The notes under the pieces were generated by a model. The model was not told the DNA's origin, did not search any database, and saw only the letters and a list, made by a program, of their open reading frames with translations. This document shows positions 54,801-64,000 of a stretch of 64,000 nt of DNA, piece after piece. A program made the position numbers and the translations under genes. The DNA is from Fulvia fulva (lineage: Eukaryota; Ascomycota; Dothideomycetes; Mycosphaerellales; Mycosphaerellaceae), in the NCBI RefSeq assembly GCF_020509005.1, contig NC_063020.1:248001-312000 (forward strand). The letters run 5' to 3'. The stretch's first letter is position 1. Each line of letters begins with the position of its first letter.

Positions 54801-55288
54801 TGGTGTGCTGGGGTGAAGTCCGATCCCCACTTTGGGTGGTGGAGGTTGAAATCTCCTATCACGATGTTGTGGTTTTGTTGGTCCATTGCTTCCGGGAGCC
54901 TTCCTAGCGTGTGTAGTTGTGTGCTGCTTCTGGACTCTGGAGGTGGGTTGTATACGCTATGGATCAGGACTTGGCCTTGAGTTGTTTTGAGCTGCACTGT
55001 GGTGATATCCCTGTCGGTTCTCGGCCAGGCCTGCCAGTCCTCTGCTAGTACCTTCTTACTGACATAGATACAAGTTCGTGGGACTCCCTCGGTTCTGTTT
55101 ATTACTACGTGGTATCTCGGGTCTCGCACAGTTGATGGAATCCTAGAGTGTGGGTTGATCCATGGTTCCTGTATTGCTATAATGTGGTGTTCCTCCGGGT
55201 CTAAGGCTTGTAGAAAGCTCCTTTGGACCTTGTCTTTGCTTCTGTTCACATTATACTGAATGATTGATAGTCTGTTAGTGTGAGGCAT
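51887..55288 (-). CDS. LINE #4 ORF2: APE-type endonuclease and reverse transcriptase (1133 aa)
   Basis: Open throughout. Endonuclease: IIQYNVNRSKDKV, AIQEPWINP, VIGDFNLHHPKWG and SSDHYPIQT. RT: RPIALLNTLGK, LSLDISGAFDNVSH, GIPQGSTLSPILF and SGFVDDTNILAW. The C-terminus has CPCGYLSQNPEHMVLNC and a basic tail. All metal-binding residues are present. The long open frame on the other strand (52722-53537) is a shadow of this one. Confidence 0.92.
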   Translation of the reverse strand: MPHTNRLSIIQYNVNRSKDKVQRSFLQALDPEEHHIIAIQEPWINPHSRIPSTVRDPRYHVVINRTEGVPRTCIYVSKKVLAEDWQAWPRTDRDITTVQLKTTQGQVLIHSVYNPPPESRSSTQLHTLGRLPEAMDQQNHNIVIGDFNLHHPKWGSDFTPAHHFLAGRLIGQMETAQMDLITPKGTETWARNNSSSTLDLCFMSHALTRRVESCTVNDQLESSSDHYPIQTDIQLTVEEEREPERRLCWKQAEWTLVQQRLEGELEQVNIDNIHTTEGIDQAVEQLIEAMQRAAQAHIPEKRWSLYQKPYWTPECTAKVKEARKARRRWEQRRTQANWEAYNNACKAKKAQIRRDKTQEWRSTVGMITEHPEQIWRLAEWARKPDEERNSPPQFPSIQDQDGETQTTPIGKAKAFADHFFGTQVEADLSNIPGTHIPPPREANWQVSAIEIGNIIKKLKGNKAPGPDKIPNCYLKASSSLITPVLAPIFTQCMKQGYCPKAFRQSLTCVLRKPQKEDYTKLKSYRPIALLNTLGKLLEKVVAIRLTGIVEEHNLLPATQMGGRQKRSTLTAVELITEQIRHIWHYGNNKVASLLSLDISGAFDNVSHARLLHILRMKSIPAWIVHFVQSFLKDRTTQILLGSFKAPQTPIANTGIPQGSTLSPILFLLFMADLTPLLETANTSASGFVDDTNILAWSGSTEENCALLEERHRQCEKWAREHGAKFAPDKYQLIHFSKAKTKHNLAAPVKIQGFETHPTRELRVLGIWLDPKLSWGPQVKKAQARADTNRQSIERLTASTWGATFTKAQTMYKAIVKPAMLYGAAIWAAEKHIPKRIEDPLNRAQAACLKRVLGAYKSTPHRTMEMESGTAPIREYLQGMRCQYAEKTSAYPAQGTIQAATQRIRTQWERRRRPNRPHMIPQKEADLKTSQEILAALEQREALREQANTGDKGKKKQSQAERIAGHLWETRWNQKPVRPGAPPAARTFGRYNYLIYKDLKRAEASIAIQIRSEHIGLRAYLHQRRVPGYDSKRCPCGYLSQNPEHMVLNCTKWVKGRSQWRAKARDRQYQAIIQDRQDIRRVTRWILNEDYLEQFSLAVETERWIERRERERRAGETEGRKGIERRTSPGLRAR

Positions 55289-56580
55289 CAGGACATGTTT
55301 GTGTCTGGGTCCGTTTGGTCTTGCTGTTGGTCTTGCTGTTGGTTTTCCCGTCCCTCCTCCTGCTCTTCCCTTTGGGGTTGGCTCCCTATCATTTGGTTGA
55401 TTCTCATTTGTCCATTGCTCTGCGCTGCCTTGTACAAGAACGTTGGTCTCCCTATTGCTGGCACTATTTGTGGCTCCTCTTGTGGCCGGGGTCTCTTATT
55501 CGGGTGGGTGGTTCTCTCTGGTTGTTTCTGTTCACCTACTAGGAACCTGGTTGGTGTTGTTACCCTTGCTTCCCGCGCTCTCCACTGGGCTGATAGTCTA
55601 ACTGGGCATTGGTTTGACCATGCCGGGTGTTTTCTCCCACATGCTGCGCATCTTGTGTCCTCCTTCCGTTTTTGGCACTCTTGGGTCGCGTGATCACCAG
55701 CACAGTGTGAGCAGACTGGTGTGGCTTTGCTACACTTTGGGGCAATATGTCCGTACTGTTGACAGTTGAAACATTGAAGGATTCTGTGGTTGCTCTGATG
55801 GATTTCTACATCCAGCCTCTCAAAGTCCCAGTACAACCCTTGGTCTAAGACCTTGTTCGCTTGCTCTGGTGTTGCAACCCATAAGATCAGCGAGGAGGCC
55901 CTCTTGCCCTCCTCTATCTTCTTCTTGACCCACGCTGTCTTTGTGATCTGTAGTCCTGGTGCTGTTACCTGGTTTTGCCTCTGGAGGTTTGGTGTATCCC
56001 TTTGTGTATCAAAGGTTCGTGGGACCCCATGCGCAATTACCATGTACTGTTGATGGGAGACTTTCGCTGTGCTCCCGATCTTCAGTGTCCACTCCTTGTT
56101 TATTTCGAGGGCCTTCTTGTCCTGTACGTGTGCTGTAAACAGCTTGACCCCTTTGTTGTCTGCCCTTGCCCCTACTATTCCCTTTACTCCGATCTTCTCG
56201 ACTATCTCCCTCCCGGTCATCTTTCCTATCTCTTCCTTCTCTTTCTGGTCCGTAATATGGACTCGTAGTACTGTGCTTTGAGGGGGGGTGGGTTGGCTCG
56301 CGATTGTTGCCCAGGTCGTTGGGCCCTGGGTCTGTCTCGGGTCTCTTTGAGGGTTGTTTCTTGCGTTTCGTGTTGCTGCCTCGATTGCCATGTTGATCGT
56401 AGTGCTTGTTTGTCGTTTGAGCGCCTTCAGTCCCCCGAGCAGTTCGCTCATTACTCTTTTCAGTGCTCTCTCCGGAAACCTCCCTTCTTCTGCCGCTACC
56501 ATCTCTTCCGCCTTCTTGCAGAGCGTCCTCCACTCGTCTCCCCCTTGCTCTCGGTCGTCTACTGCCGTCGTCGTCGCCAT
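55288..56580 (-). CDS. LINE #4 ORF1 (Gag-like RNA-binding protein, 430 aa)
   Basis: The ATG at 56580 opens MATTTAVDDREQGGDEW. The layout is as in LINE #2: charged helical N-terminus, central ORF1 domain, then knuckles CFNCQQYGHIAPKC, CSHCAGDHATQEC and CAACGRKHPAWSNQC (about residues 275-330). The tail is Gln/Glu-rich. The stop TGA and the ORF2 ATG share one base (TGATG), again pointing to coupled reinitiation. The leader before ATG is only about 45 bases, so the internal promoter may lie within ORF1 or be missing. Confidence 0.9.
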   Translation of the reverse strand: MATTTAVDDREQGGDEWRTLCKKAEEMVAAEEGRFPERALKRVMSELLGGLKALKRQTSTTINMAIEAATRNARNNPQRDPRQTQGPTTWATIASQPTPPQSTVLRVHITDQKEKEEIGKMTGREIVEKIGVKGIVGARADNKGVKLFTAHVQDKKALEINKEWTLKIGSTAKVSHQQYMVIAHGVPRTFDTQRDTPNLQRQNQVTAPGLQITKTAWVKKKIEEGKRASSLILWVATPEQANKVLDQGLYWDFERLDVEIHQSNHRILQCFNCQQYGHIAPKCSKATPVCSHCAGDHATQECQKRKEDTRCAACGRKHPAWSNQCPVRLSAQWRAREARVTTPTRFLVGEQKQPERTTHPNKRPRPQEEPQIVPAIGRPTFLYKAAQSNGQMRINQMIGSQPQREEQEEGRENQQQDQQQDQTDPDTNMS

Positions 56581-56638
56581 TTTTAAGGTAGATATATCTT
56601 ACTTATAAAATAGTTACTATCGTCTTTAGATATATATA

Positions 56639-57250
56639 CGAGGAAGCGTACTAGGAAGGTAAAGAAGGGATATAAGTATAAGGTCGATATATAGTATAAG
56701 GTGCGATAGGTCGGATATTAGGATATAGAGGATAGTAAAACTTAGTAACCTACTAAGGACCTATTTACGAGGGTAGCCGCCGCTATTATAGACTTTTACT
56801 ACAACCGGCCGGAGTTGTCTACGCCTATAAGTTTCGTAGCTCTATCTAACTAATTACTACTAGACGCTAAGGTGCTCGGACTTAATACGATTAGGATTAA
56901 TAGAGACACCGTTACGAATAAGTCGACTCGAGCCTTACCTCTAATAGAATCTGCTCCGTATATATTCGATACTCGAGTAGAGCCTATAGAGCCTATAATA
57001 ATACCTAACTTTAGTTATAAGGATTATACGCGAGTACTAGCCGAAGACAGACTTAGGTCTAGGATAAGCTAGCTAACTAGGCAACATATTTCTCGAAGGA
57101 AGCCGGTCGAGGATAGTCTTAATAGAGCAAATATAATGTTATCGGATAACGATAGGGTACTAGAGGATAATTAGGCGTTCGCGCGATTATAGAGCTCGAT
57201 AGGTAAGTAGCCTTATAAGGTAGATAACGATTAGAGGACTAAGGCGTGTT
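56639..57250 (+). pseudogene. Gypsy-B chromodomain end and C-terminal tail
   Basis: After LINE #4 the frame continues the chromodomain with TRKR and VKKGYKYKV. It then carries a long tail with an open piece of 66 codons (56872-57072) before the polypurine tract. No other gene seen. Confidence 0.65.
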
Positions 57251-57266
57251 TTAGGAAGGGGGGTAC

Positions 57267-57450
57267 TATTACGGGTAGCCCGCGACCCCCTACTATAGCT
57301 ACGTCGGCCCGGCTAAACCGCGGACCTTCCGTATCGGGTTAGCGCGGCTTAGCTTTACTTTATAACTTCGCCGCGCCTCGCGCTCCTCTTTCGTAGCTTC
57401 GTAGAACAATAACTATCTCTCTCGGACCCTATAGTACGCGCGCCCTTATA
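57267..57450 (+). repeat. Gypsy-B 3' LTR (184 bp)
   Basis: Partner of 31849-32032; followed by ATGTT. The polypurine tract is at about 57253-57263. Confidence 0.9.
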
Positions 57451-58621
57451 ATGTTACCTATATATACGCTCGGATCGCGACACACCCCCTTAGCTCGTAC
57501 GCTAGAGTAAATGAGCTAATTCCTATATAATCGCGTATACCCTATTATAACTACCCCCCTACCTATAGTAGTAACGTTAGGCCCTCGGTATTACTACTAC
57601 TATAGTAAGGGTAAGTCAGCTGTTTTAAGTAAAGTAAGCTAAGGTAATAGGGGTGTTTCTCGCCCTTACGCTATTAGCTAATAGGAGTCCGAGAAATACC
57701 TATTAATAATAGTACTAGGGCCGTACCGGTAAATAGTAGATACTTTGCCCTAGCTTCGTTATCGTCTATAGTATTAGTAGCTACTAGTAGCCGTGTTTTA
57801 CGCCTACTAGCGCTTCTAGAGAGGTGTCCGTAAAGATAAAGCCGTTCGGTATTCGTTTCGAGATAAGGTAAGGCCGCTACTACGGGCTTCTTAGGCGTCT
57901 ATTAGCCCGTTACCTCCTAATACGGCTATAGAGGGTACTAAGGTACGTAGGTCTACGCCTTTCTTAGCTATATTAAGTAGCTTAACGAAGTGCTTATACT
58001 TCTATAGTAGAAGTAGCTTAGTTAGCCCGTCTATAGGTATGTCGTTAGTACTAAGATACTTAATCTTAATGTCTCCGCGCTAGTCTCGCTATTAGAGCTA
58101 GTAGTAGTAGATATTAACGTAGCGTAGCTTTGTATTAAGCTTTTGCCCTTATTAGTAAATAAGGCGGATAGTCTACGTATTATCGTAGTATAAGTAGGTA
58201 CGCTAATTGAACTGAAGGTATATCTTAGCGAAGACTCGTTCCTACTATATAAGCTCTAAGACGGCTTACGAAAGCCCGAGTAGCTTAGCCTCTATTAAGG
58301 ACTTAGTAATAGTAATTTGTTTAGATACCTTATAATCTACTAGTCTACCGAATAGTATAAAGACCTAGTTATTTCAGCTAGTCCCGTTATTATATATGCC
58401 GTAGGACGCGTCCGATACTCTAAAGAACTCGTATTTACTACCGAGGTGCTCTAGTTAGCTATAAAGGCTAGTAATGTGTTTACTAGCGCTATATATAAGG
58501 CAGAGGTTCTTAGTCTCTAGGAGATAGCGTAAGTACTAATCTATAAGCTTAAGGTGTGTCTTAGTTAGCTTAGTCAGATACTACGATAGTATAGACAAGG
58601 AAAAGGCGATGTTAGGCCGCG
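57451..58621 (-). pseudogene. Copia-D: start of 3' LTR and RNase H remnant
   Basis: On the minus strand, Pol continues from LINE #5 with a TRPNIAFSLS segment (58620-58580), the Copia RNase H entry, then RIP-scrambled sequence. A polypurine tract AAGGGGG at about 57487-57493 is followed by an LTR start, TGTGTCGCG or TGTCGCG. The LTR is cut by Gypsy-B at 57451. Confidence 0.7.
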
Positions 58622-58698
58622 TATATATAGCGGTAGAAGGGCCTCGATACTACTTCTATAGATATAGCTATATAACTACTATTATTAAAGAGGACACG

Positions 58699-59958
58699 AT
58701 GATAGCGATCGTAGGAAACGACTAGGAGCAGGAGAGTAACGAGTAGAAGGAGGTCTATAGGAAGGCAGAAATAATGGCAATGGTAGGAGATAGCGAGCAC
58801 CTAGAAAGAGTACTTAAGGGGATGATTTTGGAGCTCCTTAGAGGGCTAAAGGCACTAAGGAGCCAAACAGGACAGATCATTAACAGGACAGTAGCAGTAG
58901 TAGTAAAGAAGAGGACATAGGAAGGCTAGAAACTAAGCTAACTGACCTAGGCAGTAGTTACATCCCAAAACCCTCCCCCCTAGAAAACAGCTATCAAGGT
59001 CTATATTTCCGACTAGTAAGAGCAGAAAGAGATTGAGGGCCTGTTAGGCAAGGAGATCATACAGAAGATTGGGATATAAGGCATCATTAGAGCTAGGAAA
59101 GAGAAGGGAGGTGTCCTTAAGCTGTTCATAGCATAGGAGCAAGACAGGAAGAGGCTAGAGACACAGAAGGAGTAGACAGTCAAACTAGGCAAGACGGCTA
59201 AGGTCTCAAACCAACAAAATATGGTTATTGCCTATAGGATGACCACAAAGTTTAATATTGAAGGAGACCTTAAGAGGCTGTAGGACCAGAACCAGGCTGT
59301 ATGCCTAGGGCTACAGATCACAAAAGCAGCATAGGTTAACAGAAAGACAAAGGACACAAAGAGAGAGTCTTCTCTAGTGCTCTAGATAGGCACTGTAGAA
59401 CAGGCAAACACCGTGCTTAACAAGGGCATCTTCTAGGAATGTGAAAGAATGGACACAGAAATCTATAGAAGCACCTATAGACTACTACAATGTTTCAAGT
59501 GCCAACAGTATGGTCATATCTCTACTAGATGCCTAAGCCAAAAGGACACTTGTTCCCACTATACTAGTAGCCACAAAGTACAGAATTGCACAGCCCTAAA
59601 GAGCGAAGCCAGATGTGTATGCTGTGGAAAGAAACACCCTTCCTGGTCCCAAGACTGCATAGCTAGGATTGAGGCAAAGAGGAGGGCAAGAGAAGCTAGG
59701 ATCAACACCCCTATCAGATTCCAGACAGGGACAATCACCTAAGAACCCCTAAGGACTGTCTACAACCCTCTAAAAAGAGGCAGAACAGAAGAGACCACAC
59801 AGGCCCAAGGCCACCCTGCTATAGGTAGACCAAAATCAATTGTGGTTGTAGGAAGAGACCCGTCACAAAGCAGGCTCAACCTTACCACAATCCTAAATAG
59901 TAGCTAGCAGCAGGAAGCACGAGAAGACCAGCAGGAGACTAGCATAGATGAGTCATAA
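58699..59958 (+). pseudogene. LINE #5 ORF1, interrupted
   Basis: Same layout as LINE #1 ORF1 at a constant offset of 32404, with more stops. The longest open piece is 59449-59742, carrying the knuckles; the second knuckle has lost a Cys (C to Y). Confidence 0.8.
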
Positions 59959-62900
59959 TTAAGACGCCCAATCTTACCACTATCTAGTACAATGTCAACA
60001 AAAGCCAGCACAAGGTCTAGAGAAGCTTTCTCCAAGCACTGGACCCAAAGAAACACCTAGTCATTGCAGTCTAGGAACCTTAGATCAACAGCAAATCTAA
60101 CAGACTATCTACTGCTAACGACCCAAGGTATTACACACTCCTAGCCAAACAAGGCACCCCTAGAACATGTATGTACATCAGCAAAGAGATAGCAACAGAC
60201 AGCTAGGAACAAATCCAACAGGAAGGGGGAGACATCACCTCAGTCAGACTCAACACTAACCAAGGCAGCATCCACATCCACAGTGTATACAACCCACCCC
60301 CTAGCTCCAGAAGCAGCACCCAGCTAGGCACACTACAACAGCTGCCAGACATCTTGCAGAGTGACTCCCAACACATCGTGCTAGGAGACTTCAACTTGTA
60401 CCGTCCTATATAGGGATCAGACTTTGCACTAGCCTATCACTTCCTAGCTAACAGACTCCTCTCTACTACCCAAAGCAACAATATGCACCTAGTTACCCCA
60501 AAGGGCCTAACTACCTGGTCACAGAGAGCAAGCTCAAGCACTATTGACCTGTGCTTTGCATCACATGACCTGCAGCAGAAGGTCACCAGATGCTAGGTTA
60601 ACCAGGACTTGGAGTCCTCATCAGATCACCTCCCAATTCAGGTGGAGTTTGAAACACAGACACAGCAGGAAGGAGACCTAGAACCTCAGCTAGCCTGGAA
60701 GGCAGCCAACTAGGAACAGATTAGACAAGACCTAGAACAGAAGCTAGCTGGACTAGAGACTAGGAGACTGGAAACAGCCTTAGACATAGACCAAGCAGTA
60801 GCAGAACTGGTTAGAACAATGCAGGAAACTGCGGCAGCCCACACTAGAGAAAAGAAACAGTCACTGTACCAGAAGCCATTCTGGACAAAGGAATGCTCAG
60901 AGAAGGTCAAGGCAGCCAGGCAGGCCAGGAGAGCCCTTACCCAGAGCCACTCCCAGGAAGCATAGGACAGATACAACCAGGCAACCAGAGACAAGAAGGC
61001 CCAGATCAAGAGGGACAAGATGCTGGAGTGGAGGTCAACAGTTGGATCCATTACCTAGAATCCCGAGAAGATGTGGAAACTAGCAAAGTGGGCAAGACAA
61101 CCTACACAGGACAGAAACATGCTGCCCCAGTTTCCAAACATTGAAGACCAGGAAGGAGTAATCCAACACACTCTCCCAGGAAAGGCACAGGCATTGGGGA
61201 AACATTTCTTTGGCACACAGGTAGAAGCTGACCTGCAGGATCTGGAGGGCAGTGTGTATCTAACACCACTAGAGCAATCCTGTACAGTGGGAGAGGGAGA
61301 GATGAAGAGCATCATTAAGAGACTCTCAGGAAACAAGGCCCTAGGACCAGATAGGATTCCAAACTTGTTCATCAAGACATGCAAGGACCAGATCTCCCCT
61401 ACACTGTCAAACATCTTTTCATAGTGCATAGCCCAAGGACACTGCCCTAAACACTTCAAGGAGTCACTGACTGTGGTCTTGAGAAAACCACAGAAAGAGG
61501 ACTACACAAAGCTAAAGGCATACAGACCTATTGCCTTGCTCAACACACTAGGCAAACTCCTGGAAAAGATTATAGTAGAAAGGCTGACAAACCTAGCTGA
61601 AGAACATGGAATCCTTCCTGAAGAACAGATAGGAGGCAGGAAACAAAGATCAACACTAACAGCTGTGGAACTTATCACAGAGCAGATCAAGACCCTATGG
61701 CACTTTGGGAACAACAAAGCAGCCACACTCCTCTCACTAGACATATCAGGAGCCTTTGACAATGTCTTACACCAGAGGCTGATCCACATCCTAAAACAGA
61801 AGGCTATCCCTAACTAGACAGTCCAGTTCATCCAGTCCTTCCTTAGAGGCAGAACCACAAGACTAAGACTAGGCAGATACAAATCTGACAGCATACCTAC
61901 AGAGACAGGAATCCTATAGGGATCAACAATGTCTCTAATCCTGTTTCTCCTCTTTATAGCAGACCTGCCAGCAAAGCTAAACTCTAGAAACACATCAGCC
62001 TTAGGGCTTATGGATGACACAAACATCCTAGCCTAGTCAGACAGCACAGAAGAGAACTGCAGAATCTTGTAGAAGAAACACAAGGAATGTGAGGAATGGG
62101 CTAGGAAACTTAGAGCTAGATTTGCCCTAGAGAAGTATCAACTCATCCACTTTAGTAGAGCCAGAAACAGACACAACATACAAGCCCTAATCACCATTCA
62201 GGGACACATAAAAGAACCCTTAAGTGAATTCAGGGTGCTAAGAATATAGCTAGATCTAAAGCTCAGCTGGGGACCACAGGTCAAGAAAGTATAGGCAAGA
62301 GCAGACAACAACAGGCAATCAATTGACAGGCTTACAGCCTCTATATAGGGAGCCACATTTGCGAAAGCAAAGGTTATGTACAAGGCCATTATGAAGCCAG
62401 CTATGCTATATAGAGCCCAGATCTGGTCAGCCTAAGACAAGATCCTAAAGAGAATTGCAGATCCTATTAGCAGAGCCTAAGCCTCCTGTCTGAAAAAGGT
62501 GCTTAGAGCATATAAGTCAACTCTAACAAGGGTGGTCGAAATGGAGTCTGGCTCCCCACTAGCCAAGCTCTACCTTCAAGGGTTGAGATACTAGTATGCA
62601 GGAAAGACGTCTACATACCTAGCCTAGCTAGTAATCTAGAAGGCAGTCAACAAAATCAGGAGCCAGTACACAAGAAGGCACAGACAAGCAAGACCCAATC
62701 CAGCCCTATAGAAGTAGCAGGACCTACAGAAGTTCAAAGAACTAACAGAACAGCTACACCTAGCCTAGCAGGAACAGGACAGAAGGGCTCAAGGGAGAGG
62801 ATTAGTAGCCAGCCAAGGGAAGAAGCAACAGTCTCTAGCTAAAAGGATGGTAGGACTCCTCTAGAAGACTGAATGGACAAGAACCCTATAGAGGCCAGGA

Positions 62901-63331
62901 ACCCCAAAGGCACTCTAACAGTTTGGTAGCCATAACTACCTACTGTACTCAGATCTAACCAGGTCAGAAGCAAGCATAGCAATACAAATCCGCTCTGAAC
63001 ACATCGGAGTCAGGGCATACCTACATTAGAGAAAAGTCCTAGGTATCGAAGACAAGAGTTGCCTATACGGCTACCTGTCCTAGAATGTCGAATATAGACT
63101 TCTGGTTTGCAAAGAATAGAGTACAGGGAGAGGTAAATGGAGGGCAAGGGTAAGGAACAGAAACTTCTAAGCCATGATCAGTAATAAGGGAGACCTCTAG
63201 AGAATTACAAGGTGGATTATCTACCAAGGATTTTGGAGCAGTTCTCTCTTACTAGGGAAACAGAGAGATGGATTGAGGAGAGAAAGAAGGAGGAGGAGAG
63301 TAGGAAGAGGGGGACAACTCTAGGGTTGTAG
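59955..63331 (+). pseudogene. LINE #5 ORF2, interrupted
   Basis: Parallel to LINE #1 ORF2. The central part (to 61894) has exactly the same stops as LINE #1; after that many extra stops appear. The RT box reads MDDTNIL where the others have VDDTNIL. It shares the one-base frameshift near 63230. Non-functional. Confidence 0.8.
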
Positions 63332-63547
63332 ACAAGGTAGTTAGAGGCTAACTACTATGACACCAGTACACCCTAATAGAAGGAAACCTAAGAACTTATA
63401 GCAAGGAAGCTATTAGAGAAGGAGAGGAGGTTTTTACCTAGGGACAGGTTTCCTACCTTATATCGTAACATATATAGACATAAACCCGTATAGGCCGGAG
63501 GGCACTATAACGGGTAAATGAATCATCTATCTATCTATATATAGCGG

Positions 63548-64000
63548 CAAAGTTGAGGGATCCTATACGTTATTAGTACGTAAGGATGGCGATAGAGGTA
63601 GGTTAATAACCCTCTAGAACGGTCTAATTAAGGTATTAATCTACTAGTAATGTCGTTTTACGTATATTCGTAGATATACTAAATTTAGCGGCTAGCTTCT
63701 TAATATAGTCTTCTTAAGAGAGCTATAGTAAGCGCTTGTTTCTATTACGCGTAACCTTGATTCCTAGGAACTAGAGAGACTACCGAGCTCGTACATCTCG
63801 TACTTAGTAAGTAGCCGCTACTTAATATTAGTAGTATAGGCCTTATACTTACGGTAGTAGAGTATAACTAGGTCGTTAACGTCAAAGAAGAATATAACCT
63901 TGTTGTTATAGTAGATATATTCGGAGTCCGATAGGGGTACTAGTCTAAGGGAGGCTAGCGTCTCGGTTAGGGAGTTATACTATAATAAAGGGGACTCCTT
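63548..64000 (-). pseudogene. Copia-D reverse transcriptase remnant, runs off the right edge
   Basis: On the minus strand the sequence reads as the second half of Copia RT: FFDVNDLVILYYRKYK, KYEMYELGSLS and FLGIKVTRNR, then KLAAKFSIS and GSLNFAAIY directly before the LINE #5 duplication. This joins in frame to the TRPNIA segment at 58620. Stops are frequent. The 5' part and 5' LTR are outside the window. Confidence 0.8.

Larger units (their letters stand above)
51683..56625 (-). mobile_element. LINE #4, intact non-LTR retrotransposon, minus orientation
   Basis: The 13-bp TSD TTAGATATATATA (51670-51682 and 56626-56638) interrupts the Gypsy-B chromodomain. On the minus strand there is a 45-base leader, ORF1, ORF2 and a 3' UTR ending AATGAATA and (ATCT)n. 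No RIP. It is a different family from LINE #2 and closer to #1/#5. Confidence 0.92.
31849..57450 (+). mobile_element. Gypsy-B: Ty3/Gypsy retrotransposon, RIP-degraded, with four nested insertions
   Basis: 184-bp LTRs at 31849-32032 and 57267-57450 have a perfect TSD ATGTT. They start TGTTACGGG (the right copy TATTACGGG after RIP) and end in TATA where a CA is expected. A polypurine tract AGGAAGGGGGG precedes the right LTR. Removing Copia-C, LINE #3 and LINE #4 (and LINE #2 inside Copia-C) restores a continuous order gag, protease, RT, RNase H, integrase, chromodomain. All frames are full of TAG. Confidence 0.9.
58634..63535 (+). mobile_element. LINE #5, RIP-damaged sister of LINE #1 with a pogo-derived 5' leader
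   Basis: The 12-bp TSD TATATATAGCGG (58622-58633 and 63536-63547) lies in Copia-D RT. The 39 bases at 58647-58685 match the reverse complement of 25728-25766 in the pogo-like element with one mismatch. The LINE body is shared with #1 from about 58692. 59741-61894 appears identical to 27337-29490; both sides of it differ by many transitions. Confidence 0.85.

Noticed and set aside
11207..64000. Starship-type giant cargo element
   Set aside because: No tyrosine recombinase (DUF3435-like) or cargo gene is seen; the size is explained by nested retrotransposons with their own TSDs.

Overview
The window is nuclear DNA of a filamentous ascomycete (Pezizomycotina). The evidence is short introns of 49-109 bp with GTAAGT or GTGAGT donors, a Zn(II)2Cys6 regulator, a secreted pectinase, and transposons saturated with C-to-T and G-to-A changes at CpA/TpG, the mark of repeat-induced point mutation (RIP). 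A plant-associated Dothideomycete fits best, but that is inference.

The first 11.2 kb has balanced composition and carries genes. They are: an apparently truncated Zn2Cys6 regulator (64-690, minus); an unrecognised three-exon gene (1708-2713, minus); a decayed Tc1/mariner-like element (about 3709-4892); a large broken Q/P-rich gene with about eleven in-frame stops (5652-7993, minus); an intact four-exon GH28 pectinase (8516-10144, plus); and a small duplicated exon of unknown function.

From 11.2 kb to the right edge everything is transposon, nested several levels deep. Most junctions are fixed by target-site duplications (TSDs). A pogo-like DNA element with about 280-bp terminal inverted repeats (11207-26042) is split by an RIP-destroyed Gypsy element (Gypsy-A, 11893-25158, TSD CCTCC). 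Gypsy-A is itself split by an apparently intact chromovirus (14911-21883, TSD GTACT). To the right lies a decayed Copia element (Copia-D) that runs off the window. Its 3' LTR received Gypsy-B (31849-57450, TSD ATGTT). Gypsy-B received Copia-C (35900-46492, TSD GAATA) and two LINEs, and Copia-C received a third LINE. In all, five APE-type, probably Tad-like, LINE insertions are present: #1 26188-31131, #2 36847-41977, #3 47817-50657, #4 51683-56625 (minus) and #5 58634-63535. LINEs #2 and #4 and the chromovirus keep full reading frames; the other elements are wrecked by RIP.

The most interesting signals are: (i) a 235-codon antisense ORF in the chromovirus with a Zn2Cys6-like cysteine pattern and a coiled coil; (ii) LINE copies whose 5' leaders come from other transposons, a pogo 5' leader in #5, antisense Gypsy chromodomain in #1 and about 1.07 kb of unrelated DNA in #3; (iii) a 2,154-bp block that appears identical in LINEs #1 and #5 between flanks that differ by RIP; (iv) a nine-nucleotide-period hairpin in the chromovirus LTR; and (v) a textbook -1 frameshift signal between its gag and pol.
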